Shown here piece after piece: positions 44,216-52,053 of a DNA stretch of 64,000 nt. This DNA is from Caryophanon sp036309765 (GTDB lineage Bacteria; Bacillota; Bacilli; Bacillales_A; Planococcaceae): contig JAXJTE010000240.1 in assembly GCA_036309765.1 (NCBI GenBank), forward strand, positions 4,675 through 68,674. The letters are read 5' to 3'. A model generated the notes under the pieces. That model made no database searches and was not told the origin of the DNA. It saw only the letters and a program-made list of their open reading frames with translations. The translations under genes were made by a program, and so were the position numbers. Within the stretch, counting starts at the first letter, position 1; each line of letters opens with the position of its first letter.

Positions 44216-45292
44216 TTACACGTTCGCTTTAATCGAATCAATCGTTGTTTTGTCACAAGACGTCACAAGTTTCACGAGTAGCTCTTTTGCGGCTGCGTAA
44301 TCGTCTACGTGAATAATTGACGCGGCTGTGTGAATGTAGCGTGAGCAAATGCCAATGACTGCTGATGGAATGCCGTCGTTTGCTGTATGCACGCGCCCTG
44401 CATCTGTACCACCAGGAGATACGAAATATTGGTACGGAATGTTGTTTGATTCCGCCGTATCTAAAATGAACTCACGTATGCCGCGGTGTGTTACCATCGT
44501 GCGGTCGAAAATACGCAGCAGCGGACCTTTGCCAAGCTGACCGAACTGTGTCGCATCACCTGACGTGTCGTTGGCGGGAGAAGCATCAAGCGCGAAGAAC
44601 AAGTCTGGTTGAATCATGTTCGCGGACGTTTGTGCACCGCGTAAGCCGACTTCCTCCATGACGTTCGCACCAGAGTAAATATGTGACGCGACTTCTTTGC
44701 CATGTAGCTCTTGTAGTAATTCAATCGCTAAACCACAGCCGTAGCGGTTATCCCACGCTTTTGCCATAATTTTGTTCGGGTTTGCCATTGGTGTGAATGG
44801 GCAAATCGGAATAATTTGTTGACCCGGACGAATGCCCATTTGCTGTGCGTCCTCTTTTGAATCTGCACCAACGTCGATGAGCATGTTTTTCATATTCATC
44901 GGTTTCGCGCGTTCTGCATCTGATAATAAGTGCGGCGGAATCGATGCGATGACACCAGGAATTTCACCATTTTTCGTATAAACCGTAACGCGCTGTGCTA
45001 GCATGACTTGGTTCCACCAGCCGCCAAGTGGTTGGAAGCGAATCATGCCGTTTGCTGTGATCGACGTTACCATAAAGCCGACCTCGTCCATATGACCTGC
45101 AACTAAAATTTTTGGGGCGTCGGCATCTGTTGCTTTACGCACGCCGAAAATGCCACCTAAATTATCTTGCACGATTTCATCTGAATATTTTTCAAGTTCG
45201 CTGCGCATAAACGCTCGAACTGCATGCTCTTGTCCAGGAGCGCCTGGTAATTCCGTTAATGTTTTAAATAATTGTAATGTTTGCTCGTTCAA
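44216..45292 (-). CDS. ytoP: M42 family aminopeptidase (YtoP-like)
   Basis: 358 residues from a TTG start at 45292 with AGAGG 8 bases upstream. M42 glutamyl-aminopeptidase/deblocking family: ILVAGHMDEVGFMVT (metal His/Asp), AWDNRYGCGLAIELLQ (bridging Asp), NVMEEVGLRGA (Glu pair) and FALDASPANDTSG (metal Asp). Such enzymes form large tetrahedral complexes that trim peptides; some members are annotated as endoglucanases without good reason. Divergent from ytzB, as in Bacillus. Confidence 0.92.
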   Translation of the reverse strand: MNEQTLQLFKTLTELPGAPGQEHAVRAFMRSELEKYSDEIVQDNLGGIFGVRKATDADAPKILVAGHMDEVGFMVTSITANGMIRFQPLGGWWNQVMLAQRVTVYTKNGEIPGVIASIPPHLLSDAERAKPMNMKNMLIDVGADSKEDAQQMGIRPGQQIIPICPFTPMANPNKIMAKAWDNRYGCGLAIELLQELHGKEVASHIYSGANVMEEVGLRGAQTSANMIQPDLFFALDASPANDTSGDATQFGQLGKGPLLRIFDRTMVTHRGIREFILDTAESNNIPYQYFVSPGGTDAGRVHTANDGIPSAVIGICSRYIHTAASIIHVDDYAAAKELLVKLVTSCDKTTIDSIKANV

Positions 45293-45428
45293 GAAGCTCG
45301 CCTCTCTTTTTCACAATAGTATGCCTCATTATATCATAGTCATTTCGCCATTCGAAATTCTTTGTTCTTTTTAGAATATTTTTAATATGATACAATGAAC
45401 GTATATTGAGTTAAGGGGGACGTAAACA

Positions 45429-45743
45429 ATGAACTTACGTGATTTTCTTTTAGGCGTAGCGACAGGTGTTGCTGTATCAGTATTAGTAAATGAAACGACG
45501 AACCGTGTATCTCCATACATGTCTTCGGATCGTGTATTACAAAGCATTAAAGAAGAGTTCCGTAAAGAAGCGCCGATTGATGCGACGTGGATTTACTCTA
45601 AACCAGAAACAATTCAACATACAGTAGGGGAATTACCAGTATATCGTGGTGGTATTTCGCGCGTTGTTGAAGGCGAGACAGAAGCATTTGAATTTACAGC
45701 TGACGCACGCTCAGGCGTTGTCGTTGACTTAGTACGCGTATAA
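45429..45743 (+). CDS. ytzB: PepSY-like small protein (YtzB)
   Basis: 104 residues. A short hydrophobic N-terminus (FLLGVATGVAVSVLV) may anchor it in the membrane. The rest resembles a single PepSY-type domain (EFRKEAPIDATWIYSKPETI, GGISRVVEGETEAFEFTADA). Bacillus YtzB lies next to ytoP in the same way. PepSY domains often inhibit peptidases, so a link to ytoP is possible but unproven. The start follows AAGGGGGACG. Confidence 0.82.
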   Translation: MNLRDFLLGVATGVAVSVLVNETTNRVSPYMSSDRVLQSIKEEFRKEAPIDATWIYSKPETIQHTVGELPVYRGGISRVVEGETEAFEFTADARSGVVVDLVRV

Positions 45744-45748
45744 TCGGC

Positions 45749-45786
45749 AGCATGCGTTAGATTTTTCTAGCGCATGCTTTTTTTAT
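45749..45786 (+). terminator. Terminator after ytzB
   Basis: GCATGCGTTAGA / TCTAGCGCATGC with seven T. Confidence 0.85.
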
Positions 45787-45851
45787 TTCACGTGGAAAGC
45801 TTCTTACCGATAATGTAAGTAGCGTGACATTTTAACAAAGGACGTGACTAC

Positions 45852-46538
45852 ATGATTAATACAAATTACTCGATGGATTTAATGTCGTTACTAAGCGGCA
45901 GCAATACATCACAAACGGCGACATCTTCGTCAATGAACTTTAACGACATATTAAGTGGCTATTTACAGCAATCGTCATCTTCTTCGCTCAACGTCGATGA
46001 ACTGATCGCAGGGCTTGATACGACATCATCAACAGGTGTAGCGAATTTACTTGGCACAAACTCGACGTACTCGTACTATTTAAACTCGATGCTAAGCGGC
46101 AGCAACGGCACGGGCACAGAAGCGATGCAAACGTACTTAGCGCAATCAGACAAGATGAACGACAAAGCGGATATTACATCCATGTTCGGCGGGCAATCAA
46201 ACGCTTCATCATCGAATACGCTCGCGAACATTTTAATGGCAACGTACGAGTCAAAGCAAATGCAAACGGTACAATCAGCGCAAAACAAATATAAAGAGCA
46301 AATTGCAAGCCTTCAGCAAGGTGAGCAAACGAGCGCTGTGCAAGACCGCATTGCTAAGCTAAACACGAATGCAACAACGCTTGAAAACTACGTGCAAAAC
46401 ACGTTAACGAACAGCACAAAGTTCTCACAGTCGAGCAACTTCGGTGGCGTCTTTAATTCAATCGCCGCGTTACAGCAAGACATTTTAGCGAAATATGAAC
46501 AAGCGAAACAGCAAACGACCGAAGCAAACAAAGTGTAA
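45852..46538 (+). CDS. Ser/Thr/Asn/Gln-rich protein of unknown function, 228 aa
   Basis: ATG preceded by AAAGGA. No signal peptide, no membrane segment, no cysteine. The first 130 residues are low-complexity and Ser/Thr/Asn-rich with recurring LLSGSN, ILSGY and MLSGSN units; the last 100 form predicted helices (MQTVQSAQNKYKEQIASLQQ). The composition recalls proteins exported by flagellar or other signal-independent routes, but that is only a guess. Monocistronic: terminators flank it. Confidence 0.7.
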   Translation: MINTNYSMDLMSLLSGSNTSQTATSSSMNFNDILSGYLQQSSSSSLNVDELIAGLDTTSSTGVANLLGTNSTYSYYLNSMLSGSNGTGTEAMQTYLAQSDKMNDKADITSMFGGQSNASSSNTLANILMATYESKQMQTVQSAQNKYKEQIASLQQGEQTSAVQDRIAKLNTNATTLENYVQNTLTNSTKFSQSSNFGGVFNSIAALQQDILAKYEQAKQQTTEANKV

Positions 46539-46557
46539 CGCTTCATGAACTAATACA

Positions 46558-46587
46558 ACGAACGCAGCACGATCGCGTTCGTTTTTG
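46558..46587 (+). terminator. Terminator
   Basis: ACGAACGC / GCGTTCGT followed by five T. Confidence 0.75.
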
Positions 46588-46662
46588 TGTTCTATATTTA
46601 TTTTTCACGATGACAATGATATACTAAAAAAGTAACTATTGCTTTTTATTGGAGGGAATTAT

Positions 46663-47169
46663 ATGAAAAAATTAATCGCTGCATTATTTGCGATGACGTT
46701 AATCTTCTCAAGCGCGGGAAGCTTTTTAACGTTTGATGACGTGTCTCAAGTAGAGGCGAAGTCATACAAGTCAGGAAAGAAAAATTATGACCAAAATAAC
46801 AATTCACAAGACAACTCACAAAACAACGACACGAATCCAAACGGTGCTGTAAACAGTAATAACAACAGCACGCCAAACAACAACGCAACGACGAACAATA
46901 CAAACTCATCGTCAGCACAAAAGCCAGTGGAAGAGAAAAAAGGTGGCTTCATGTCAAGCGGCTTAATGAAAGGCCTGATGATCGGTGGTTTAGCCGGTTT
47001 ACTATTTGGTGGTCTATTCGGTGATTTAGGTGTCATCGGTTCAATTTTAGGCTTCATGATTAACGCGATTGCGATTGCAGCAGTCATTGGTGGAATCATT
47101 TTCATCGTGAAGAAGCTAATCGGACGTAAAAAACAACAACCAAAAGAGGCAGACCAATGGAGCAAGTAA
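46663..47169 (+). CDS. Exported Asn-rich membrane protein, Tim44-like N-terminal region
   Basis: 168 residues from ATG at 46663 after TTGGAGGG. Signal peptide MKKLIAALFAMTLIFSSAGS, an Asn/Gln/Ser-rich linker (about residues 45-88), then GGLAGLLFGGLFGDLG and a hydrophobic membrane segment (about 125-150) with a basic cytoplasmic tail (KKLIGRKKQQPK). Bacillus proteins with this layout are commonly named preprotein translocase subunit Tim44; the name reflects weak similarity, and the true role is unknown. It overlaps the following yxcD-like gene by 13 bases. Confidence 0.8.
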   Translation: MKKLIAALFAMTLIFSSAGSFLTFDDVSQVEAKSYKSGKKNYDQNNNSQDNSQNNDTNPNGAVNSNNNSTPNNNATTNNTNSSSAQKPVEEKKGGFMSSGLMKGLMIGGLAGLLFGGLFGDLGVIGSILGFMINAIAIAAVIGGIIFIVKKLIGRKKQQPKEADQWSK

Positions 47170-47450
47170 CATTATTTGAGCAAGATTTAGTGAACGCAGT
47201 ATGTCGCTTCCACGCGCGTTACAAAAACGTGCAGCCAGCAGACGTGACGGTGGAGCTAATGTATGACGATGCGACAGGTTACGGCGCAGAAGCGGAAGTA
47301 GCAGGGCAAACCGATTATTTTAACACGCCAACGTTTATCGCGGCGATTCGTCTATACATTGATGAAGTATTAGAGCGCAACGCTTCATCAGCAGGTATCG
47401 AATTTTATATCGACGACGAAGAAGGCATGATTGCACGTTTACGCTTTTAA
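47157..47450 (+). CDS. DUF2653 family protein (YxcD-like)
   Basis: 97 residues, acidic, soluble. VNAVCRFHARYKNVQPADVT and GYGAEAEVAGQTDYFNTPTF fit the YxcD/DUF2653 family of unknown function. It starts inside the end of the Tim44-like gene, so the two are coupled, an arrangement also known in other Bacillales. Confidence 0.78.
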   Translation: MEQVTLFEQDLVNAVCRFHARYKNVQPADVTVELMYDDATGYGAEAEVAGQTDYFNTPTFIAAIRLYIDEVLERNASSAGIEFYIDDEEGMIARLRF

Positions 47451-47456
47451 TTAAAG

Positions 47457-47492
47457 ACCATTCGAGGCTCGGTGCTTCGGATGGTTTTTTTC
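47457..47492 (+). terminator. Terminator after the yxcD-like gene
   Basis: ACCATTCGAGGC / GCTTCGGATGGT with T-run. Confidence 0.75.
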
Positions 47493-47585
47493 TGTCATTT
47501 TGTTAGTAGTAAGGTGAAGGAACTTGTTGTATATTTTATAGTGTAGCGTCGAATGCGATTTCGCCGTGAGCGTACTCGTCATTTT

Positions 47586-47623
47586 TTGACACTTTTTTAT
47601 AGTGTTTTATGAAAACGTTTCCT
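47586..47623 (+). promoter_or_regulatory. Candidate promoter and cre-like site before the SftA-like gene
   Basis: TTGACA (47586-47591), 16-base spacer, TATGAA. TGAAAACGTTTCCT (47610-47623) matches the CcpA cre consensus TGWAANCGNTNWCA at 12 of 14 positions. CcpA itself is encoded 8 kb away. Tentative. Confidence 0.4.
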
Positions 47624-47705
47624 AGTTTATGTTATGCTAAAAGCGGCAAACGAATCGCATGAGACGTTGCTAATATTGTAAGCTGATAGAAATGAGTGAC
47701 TGCAT

Positions 47706-49289
47706 ATGAAATGGTTGAAAAAGATTAATCAATTGTTTACGCATAAAGAATTACTCGATAATTCTGAGCAGCCTAAAAATGTTGAACAAGAAGCTGTGGT
47801 AAAGAAGCCGCAAGAAGAAGCGATTTTACCACCATCGAATTTACAACAACGATTTACAATGTCTGAGCCATTACAAGACATTGTAGAAAAGGCGCAGCAA
47901 CAAGCGGAAACAACAGGTGCATTCCGTTTTCCTTTAATTCCAGACAATGAGGAGTTTACGGTACCGCCACCACCAATGCCAGAGCGACGTGAAGAACGCG
48001 TTCAACAACAAAAGCAAAAAGCGGCAGAAGTGGATTTATTGAACATTGTGTTAGAGCCAGACCCAGATTCACCAGGGATTCGCGGTGTGTTAAAAGAGCG
48101 TAAACGTGGCATTCATCGCAAAAAAGAGAAGCCACTTGCCGTTGCACCGATTGGCAAAAAGAAAAAAGAGCCAGTGTCAGCGCTGCGAGCAATGAAGGAA
48201 GACCCATCGTTTGAGCATCGTCGCTTCGTGCCATCTGTCGTGCCATCACCAATTTACGGTTACGGCGAGCGAACAGCTACTGTGCAAAAGCCTGTTGCAA
48301 AAGAGCCGAGCACAATTAACGAATTACTTGGCAAACATAAGCAGCAGGAGCAAGAGCAAGCAGCGCCGCCTATAAATGAGCCACGCCAAACATCAGTGCG
48401 TCAAACGGTATTAACGAACAAAAGTATTTTACAAACGCTTGAATATGCGTACGAGGAATTACCGAATGTACGTGAGGCACGCTTAGCGAAGGACCAGCCA
48501 GAAGTTGTTGAAGCAAACGACTATGTAGAGCCGGCATCACCAGAATTGATGATGCATCCAGACGTACTGGAGCAAGACATTATTCGCATGCCATCTTTAC
48601 ATAACGCAGCACCGAAACAGCAAGATGAGGAAAAGCCAAAGTCGGATGAAGCAGAATCAGTAGTGGAATCGACAGAAGCGAAAGTGGAATCCGAAGAAGC
48701 AGTGGTTGAAGCAACAGTTGAGCCAAAAGTTGAATCCGAAGCAGCAGTGGTTGAAGCAACAGTTGAGCCAAAAGTTGAATCCGAAGCAGCAGTGGTTGAA
48801 GCAACAGTCGAGCCAAAAGCGGAATCCGAGGAAGCAACAGATGAAACGAAAATACCATCAGAAGAAACTGTAGCCGAATTAAAAGAAAATCAGCCAGTCG
48901 CAGCGGAATCAACAGACGAGCCAGTTTCAACAGAGCCATTGACGACACAGCAACCTGAAGTAGATGAAGTGGTTCAGCAAACTGTTGATAAATCATCATT
49001 TGAAGGTGAAATCATTGAAGAAGAGCGTTTAGATCAGCCTGTCTTGTCACCGCCAAACGAGCAACAGCCTGAAAATGCAGACGCGTTATTTGAAGCCGTT
49101 TGTCGCTTCGTCTATGAGAGCCAATCTGCGTCGATTACAGCGATTAAGCGTCAATTCCGTTTGAACTCGAGCGAAGCCGCACCGATAGTAGAGAAGCTAG
49201 AAGCACATGGCTATATTTCTGAGCCGAAAAAGGGTAACCGACGAGACGTACTCATTACGCAGGACGAGCTCGATCGAAAATTTTCGTAA
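47706..49289 (+). CDS. SftA-like protein lacking the translocase motor, with FtsK-gamma domain
   Basis: 527 residues. N-terminus MKWLKKINQLFTHKELL can form an amphipathic helix as in SftA. A long Pro/Glu/Lys/Gln-rich linker follows, with RRFVPSVVPSPIYGYGERTA (about residues 174-193), a segment typical of FtsK/SftA linkers, and a 15-residue tandem repeat (about 328-380). Residues about 459-523 are an FtsK-gamma winged helix (ALFEAVCRFVYESQSASITA, EKLEAHGYIS, RRDVLIT). No Walker A (GTTGSGKS-type) or Walker B is present, so the FtsK alpha/beta motor is absent; SftA proteins are normally about 900-1000 residues. murC follows, as it does sftA in Bacillus. The frame is intact and the ribosome site weak. 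Confidence 0.82.
   Translation: MKWLKKINQLFTHKELLDNSEQPKNVEQEAVVKKPQEEAILPPSNLQQRFTMSEPLQDIVEKAQQQAETTGAFRFPLIPDNEEFTVPPPPMPERREERVQQQKQKAAEVDLLNIVLEPDPDSPGIRGVLKERKRGIHRKKEKPLAVAPIGKKKKEPVSALRAMKEDPSFEHRRFVPSVVPSPIYGYGERTATVQKPVAKEPSTINELLGKHKQQEQEQAAPPINEPRQTSVRQTVLTNKSILQTLEYAYEELPNVREARLAKDQPEVVEANDYVEPASPELMMHPDVLEQDIIRMPSLHNAAPKQQDEEKPKSDEAESVVESTEAKVESEEAVVEATVEPKVESEAAVVEATVEPKVESEAAVVEATVEPKAESEEATDETKIPSEETVAELKENQPVAAESTDEPVSTEPLTTQQPEVDEVVQQTVDKSSFEGEIIEEERLDQPVLSPPNEQQPENADALFEAVCRFVYESQSASITAIKRQFRLNSSEAAPIVEKLEAHGYISEPKKGNRRDVLITQDELDRKFS
48687..48850 (+). repeat. 45-bp in-frame tandem repeat, three copies plus a partial
   Basis: Units at 48687-48731, 48732-48776 and 48777-48821 encode ESE(E/A)AVVEATVEPK(V/A); a degenerate fourth starts at 48822. 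Near-identity of the DNA indicates recent expansion within the SftA-like linker. Confidence 0.95.
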
Positions 49290-49466
49290 GTACGACATTT
49301 TCTATAAAAAGCTGTATACCGCTCAAAAAGTAGAGACAACGCATGAATTGTATGAACGGCTCGCGCTTTTTGGATTTAGTGGTATAATGGTTAATCGAAA
49401 ATACTGAAAATCAGCATAGCTGTGACGTATACAGAAGGGATTTATTCCCACGGAGGGTTTAGCGTT

Positions 49467-50774
49467 ATGACATTATTTCATTTTACAGGGATTAAAGGCT
49501 CAGGGATGAGTTCACTTGCCCAAGTTTTATTCGATTCAGGCTTTGACGTACAAGGTTCTGACATTGAGCAATATTTTTTTACAGAGCAGCCATTAATTGA
49601 CCGCGGCATGACGGTACTGCCGTTTAACGCAGACAACATTCGTGAAGGCATGACGATCATTGCTGGTAACGCGTTCCCTGATGAGCATGAGGAAATTGTA
49701 CGCGCGAAGGAGTTAGGTGTTGAAGTCATTCGCTACCATAAGTTTTTAGGCGATTATTTAAGCAACTACACGTCGATCGCGATTACTGGTGCGCACGGTA
49801 AAACGTCAACAACTGGTTTAATGAGCCATGTTGTGCGCGGCTATGAGCCAACGTCGTATTTAATCGGTGACGGTACAGGATCAGGTCAAGAAGGTGCGTC
49901 GTTCTTCGTGTTAGAGGCGTGCGAATATCGCCGTCACTTCCTAGCGTACAAGCCAGATTACGCGGTGATGACGAACATCGACTTTGACCACCCAGATTAC
50001 TTCTCGGATATTGAGGACGTATATAGCGCGTTCCAAGAGCTTGCACGTCAAGTGAAAAAGGGCATTATCGCATGTGGCGACGATCGCTATTTACAGCGCA
50101 TTCAAGCGAACGTACCAGTCGTGTATTACGGCTTCGGTGAACAAAACGATTTCCAAGCGACGAACATTGAGAAAACGACGTCAGGCACGTCATTTGATGT
50201 CGTTGTGCGCAATGAGTTTTACCACCGTTTCCACATTCCGCTATTTGGAGATCATACGGTGTTAAATACGTTAGCCGTTATTTCTTTATGTCATTATGAA
50301 GGAATTCCAGCAGATATTATTCAACAGCAGTTAAATACGTACAAAGGTGTAAAAAGACGTTTTACGCAAACGGACATTGGGAATAATACACTGATTGATG
50401 ATTACGCACATCATCCAACAGAAATTCGTGCAACGATTCAATCGGCGCGTCAAAAATTCCCTGAACGTGAGCTGATCGCGGTATTCCAGCCACACACATT
50501 CTCGCGTACGGAAGCGTTTTTACAAGACTTTGCCGATGCATTAAACGGCGCAGACAAAGTGTACTTATGCGATATTTTTGGTTCAGCACGCGAAAAGCAA
50601 GGCGGTTTAACGATTCACGATTTAATTGCTTGCTGTAACGATGCGACACATTTAACAGAGGACGTAACGGTATTACAGCAACATGCAGGCGCTGTGTACT
50701 TATTTATGGGTGCTGGTGATGTGACAAAATATCAAAAAGCATTTGAAGCTTTACTGCAAAATACGAACGTTTAA
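49467..50774 (+). CDS. murC: UDP-N-acetylmuramate--L-alanine ligase
   Basis: 435 residues from ATG at 49467 (CGGAGGG upstream); the frame from 49422 adds 15 unrelated residues. Adds L-Ala to UDP-MurNAc in the cytoplasm. FHFTGIKGSGMSSLAQVL is the N-terminal UDP-binding loop, AITGAHGKTSTTGLM the ATP P-loop near residues 104-118, then NIDFDHPDYF and DDYAHHPTEI. Downstream of the sftA position, as in Bacillus. Confidence 0.97.
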   Translation: MTLFHFTGIKGSGMSSLAQVLFDSGFDVQGSDIEQYFFTEQPLIDRGMTVLPFNADNIREGMTIIAGNAFPDEHEEIVRAKELGVEVIRYHKFLGDYLSNYTSIAITGAHGKTSTTGLMSHVVRGYEPTSYLIGDGTGSGQEGASFFVLEACEYRRHFLAYKPDYAVMTNIDFDHPDYFSDIEDVYSAFQELARQVKKGIIACGDDRYLQRIQANVPVVYYGFGEQNDFQATNIEKTTSGTSFDVVVRNEFYHRFHIPLFGDHTVLNTLAVISLCHYEGIPADIIQQQLNTYKGVKRRFTQTDIGNNTLIDDYAHHPTEIRATIQSARQKFPERELIAVFQPHTFSRTEAFLQDFADALNGADKVYLCDIFGSAREKQGGLTIHDLIACCNDATHLTEDVTVLQQHAGAVYLFMGAGDVTKYQKAFEALLQNTNV

Positions 50775-50787
50775 TGTAAACGAAACA

Positions 50788-50826
50788 AATAACAGCTTAG
50801 TCAGCAATGAGTAAGCTGTTATTTTT
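50788..50826 (+). terminator. Terminator after murC
   Basis: AATAACAGCTTA / TAAGCTGTTATTTTT. Confidence 0.8.
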
Positions 50827-50898
50827 CAAATGTTGCAGGAAATTTTGGATGATATGTGGAAAAACTAAAAAATAGACATGAATTAGGAGGTTACTCGT

Positions 50899-51372
50899 AT
50901 GGAATGGATTTTATATGTTGCGGCACTTGTTGCGGCAATCGGATTTTTAGTACTTTGCATCGGGCTAGCGGCAACTTTATTCTCAGTAAAGAAAACGCTA
51001 GACAACATGGCTGGCACAGTTGCAGGCATTGAAAGCCAAATGGAAGGCATTACGCGTGAGACGACGACGTTACTTGCGAAAACAAATGACTTAGCAGCGG
51101 ACGTTCAACACAAAGTTTCAGAAATGAACACAGTCGTTTCAGCTGTGAAAGGTATCGGTGAGTCAGTAACAGGCTTAAACCAATCAATTTCTCGCGTCAC
51201 ATCTTCTATTTCATCTGAAGTGAATAAAAACGATGAAAAAGTAGCGCAAGTTGTACAATGGGGTAGCGTTGCGATGGGCTTAGCCGACAAATGGAAAAAG
51301 CGCAAAGTAATCGACGGGCAAGATGTACAATTCACAACATCTGCAAACCCAGTACACACACCGAATAAATAA
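50899..51372 (+). CDS. ytxG: DUF948 membrane protein (YtxG-like)
   Basis: 157 residues. One N-terminal membrane segment (about residues 4-28), then a long helical, coiled-coil-like DUF948 region (SVKKTLDNMAGTVAGIESQM onward) and a short polar tail. In Bacillus, ytxG-ytxH belong to the sigma-B general stress regulon; no clear sigma-B promoter was found here. The start follows TTAGGAGG. ytxH follows by 35 bases. Confidence 0.9.
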   Translation: MEWILYVAALVAAIGFLVLCIGLAATLFSVKKTLDNMAGTVAGIESQMEGITRETTTLLAKTNDLAADVQHKVSEMNTVVSAVKGIGESVTGLNQSISRVTSSISSEVNKNDEKVAQVVQWGSVAMGLADKWKKRKVIDGQDVQFTTSANPVHTPNK

Positions 51373-51407
51373 TTTTCTACACAACATGCTTAAGGGGGAC
51401 TTTGTTC

Positions 51408-51995
51408 ATGACAAAACATTCAAATAATCCAAATGAGTACACAGTAGACCCAGTTTATGCAAAGGAAACAAGCTCAAATGATTTCGTACTCGGCGCTATT
51501 GCTGGTGCGATTATCGGAGCGGCTGCGGCATTGTTACTTGCACCGAAAGCAGGGCGCGATTTACGCCATGACGTATCGGCGCAAGCAGTGCAGCTTCGTC
51601 ATAAGGGCGCCGAGTTATCTGCGCAGGCGAAGGAAAAAACAGCTGAATTATCTGCACAAGCAAAAGAAAAAACAGCCGAGCTTTCATCAACAGCTGTTGA
51701 TAAAACGAAGGAGCTAGCCGCAAAAGCACAGCCGTTAACGGATAAAGTAACGCCGCTCGTTGAAAAAGTAAAAGCTGCCGTGCCAACAAAAACGCCGCAG
51801 CCACCGACAGATGACGGTACTGCTTCAACAGAAGAGGAGCCGCTAACAGCTGAAGAAAAAGCAGCAGCGCTCGAATCAGGCTTAGACCCACGAGGTGAAA
51901 CAGGTACGACGACAGAGGAAATTGCGGATGCATTAAACGTCGATGTCGAAGAAGCACTTAAGCAAGTAGAGCAATCAAAAGAGAAATATAAATAA
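51408..51995 (+). CDS. ytxH: YtxH domain protein with LEA-like repeats
   Basis: 195 residues from ATG at 51408 after AAGGGGGAC. A Gly/Ala-rich membrane or glycine-zipper segment DFVLGAIAGAIIGAAAALLL (about residues 25-45) is the YtxH signature. It is followed by 11-residue repeats (AELSAQAKEKT type, about 64-95) like those of LEA/stress proteins, and an acidic C-terminal helix region. Probably stress-linked and membrane-associated, paired with ytxG. Some databases misname such proteins gas vesicle proteins. Confidence 0.9.
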   Translation: MTKHSNNPNEYTVDPVYAKETSSNDFVLGAIAGAIIGAAAALLLAPKAGRDLRHDVSAQAVQLRHKGAELSAQAKEKTAELSAQAKEKTAELSSTAVDKTKELAAKAQPLTDKVTPLVEKVKAAVPTKTPQPPTDDGTASTEEEPLTAEEKAAALESGLDPRGETGTTTEEIADALNVDVEEALKQVEQSKEKYK

Positions 51996-51997
51996 GT

Positions 51998-52048
51998 AAA
52001 AAAGGTGTACGACAAGTCAAAATGATTTGTCGTACACCCTTTTTTTAT
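51998..52048. terminator. Bidirectional terminator between ytxH and the FtsA-fold gene
   Basis: AAAAAAGGTGTACGACAAGT / GATTTGTCGTACACCCTTTT with long A and T runs on both sides. Confidence 0.85.
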
Positions 52049-52053
52049 GCGAT

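Noticed and set aside
48687..48850. Tandem repeats considered as a CRISPR array
   Set aside because: The units are contiguous 45-bp coding repeats without spacers.
48580..48999. Leu-rich minus-strand ORF with repeats
   Set aside because: Antisense shadow of the acidic tandem repeat in the SftA-like gene.
49207..49407. 66-codon ORF overlapping the end of the SftA-like gene
   Set aside because: Its first part is another frame of the gamma domain; no ribosome site and no recognisable product. Part of it lies in the murC leader.
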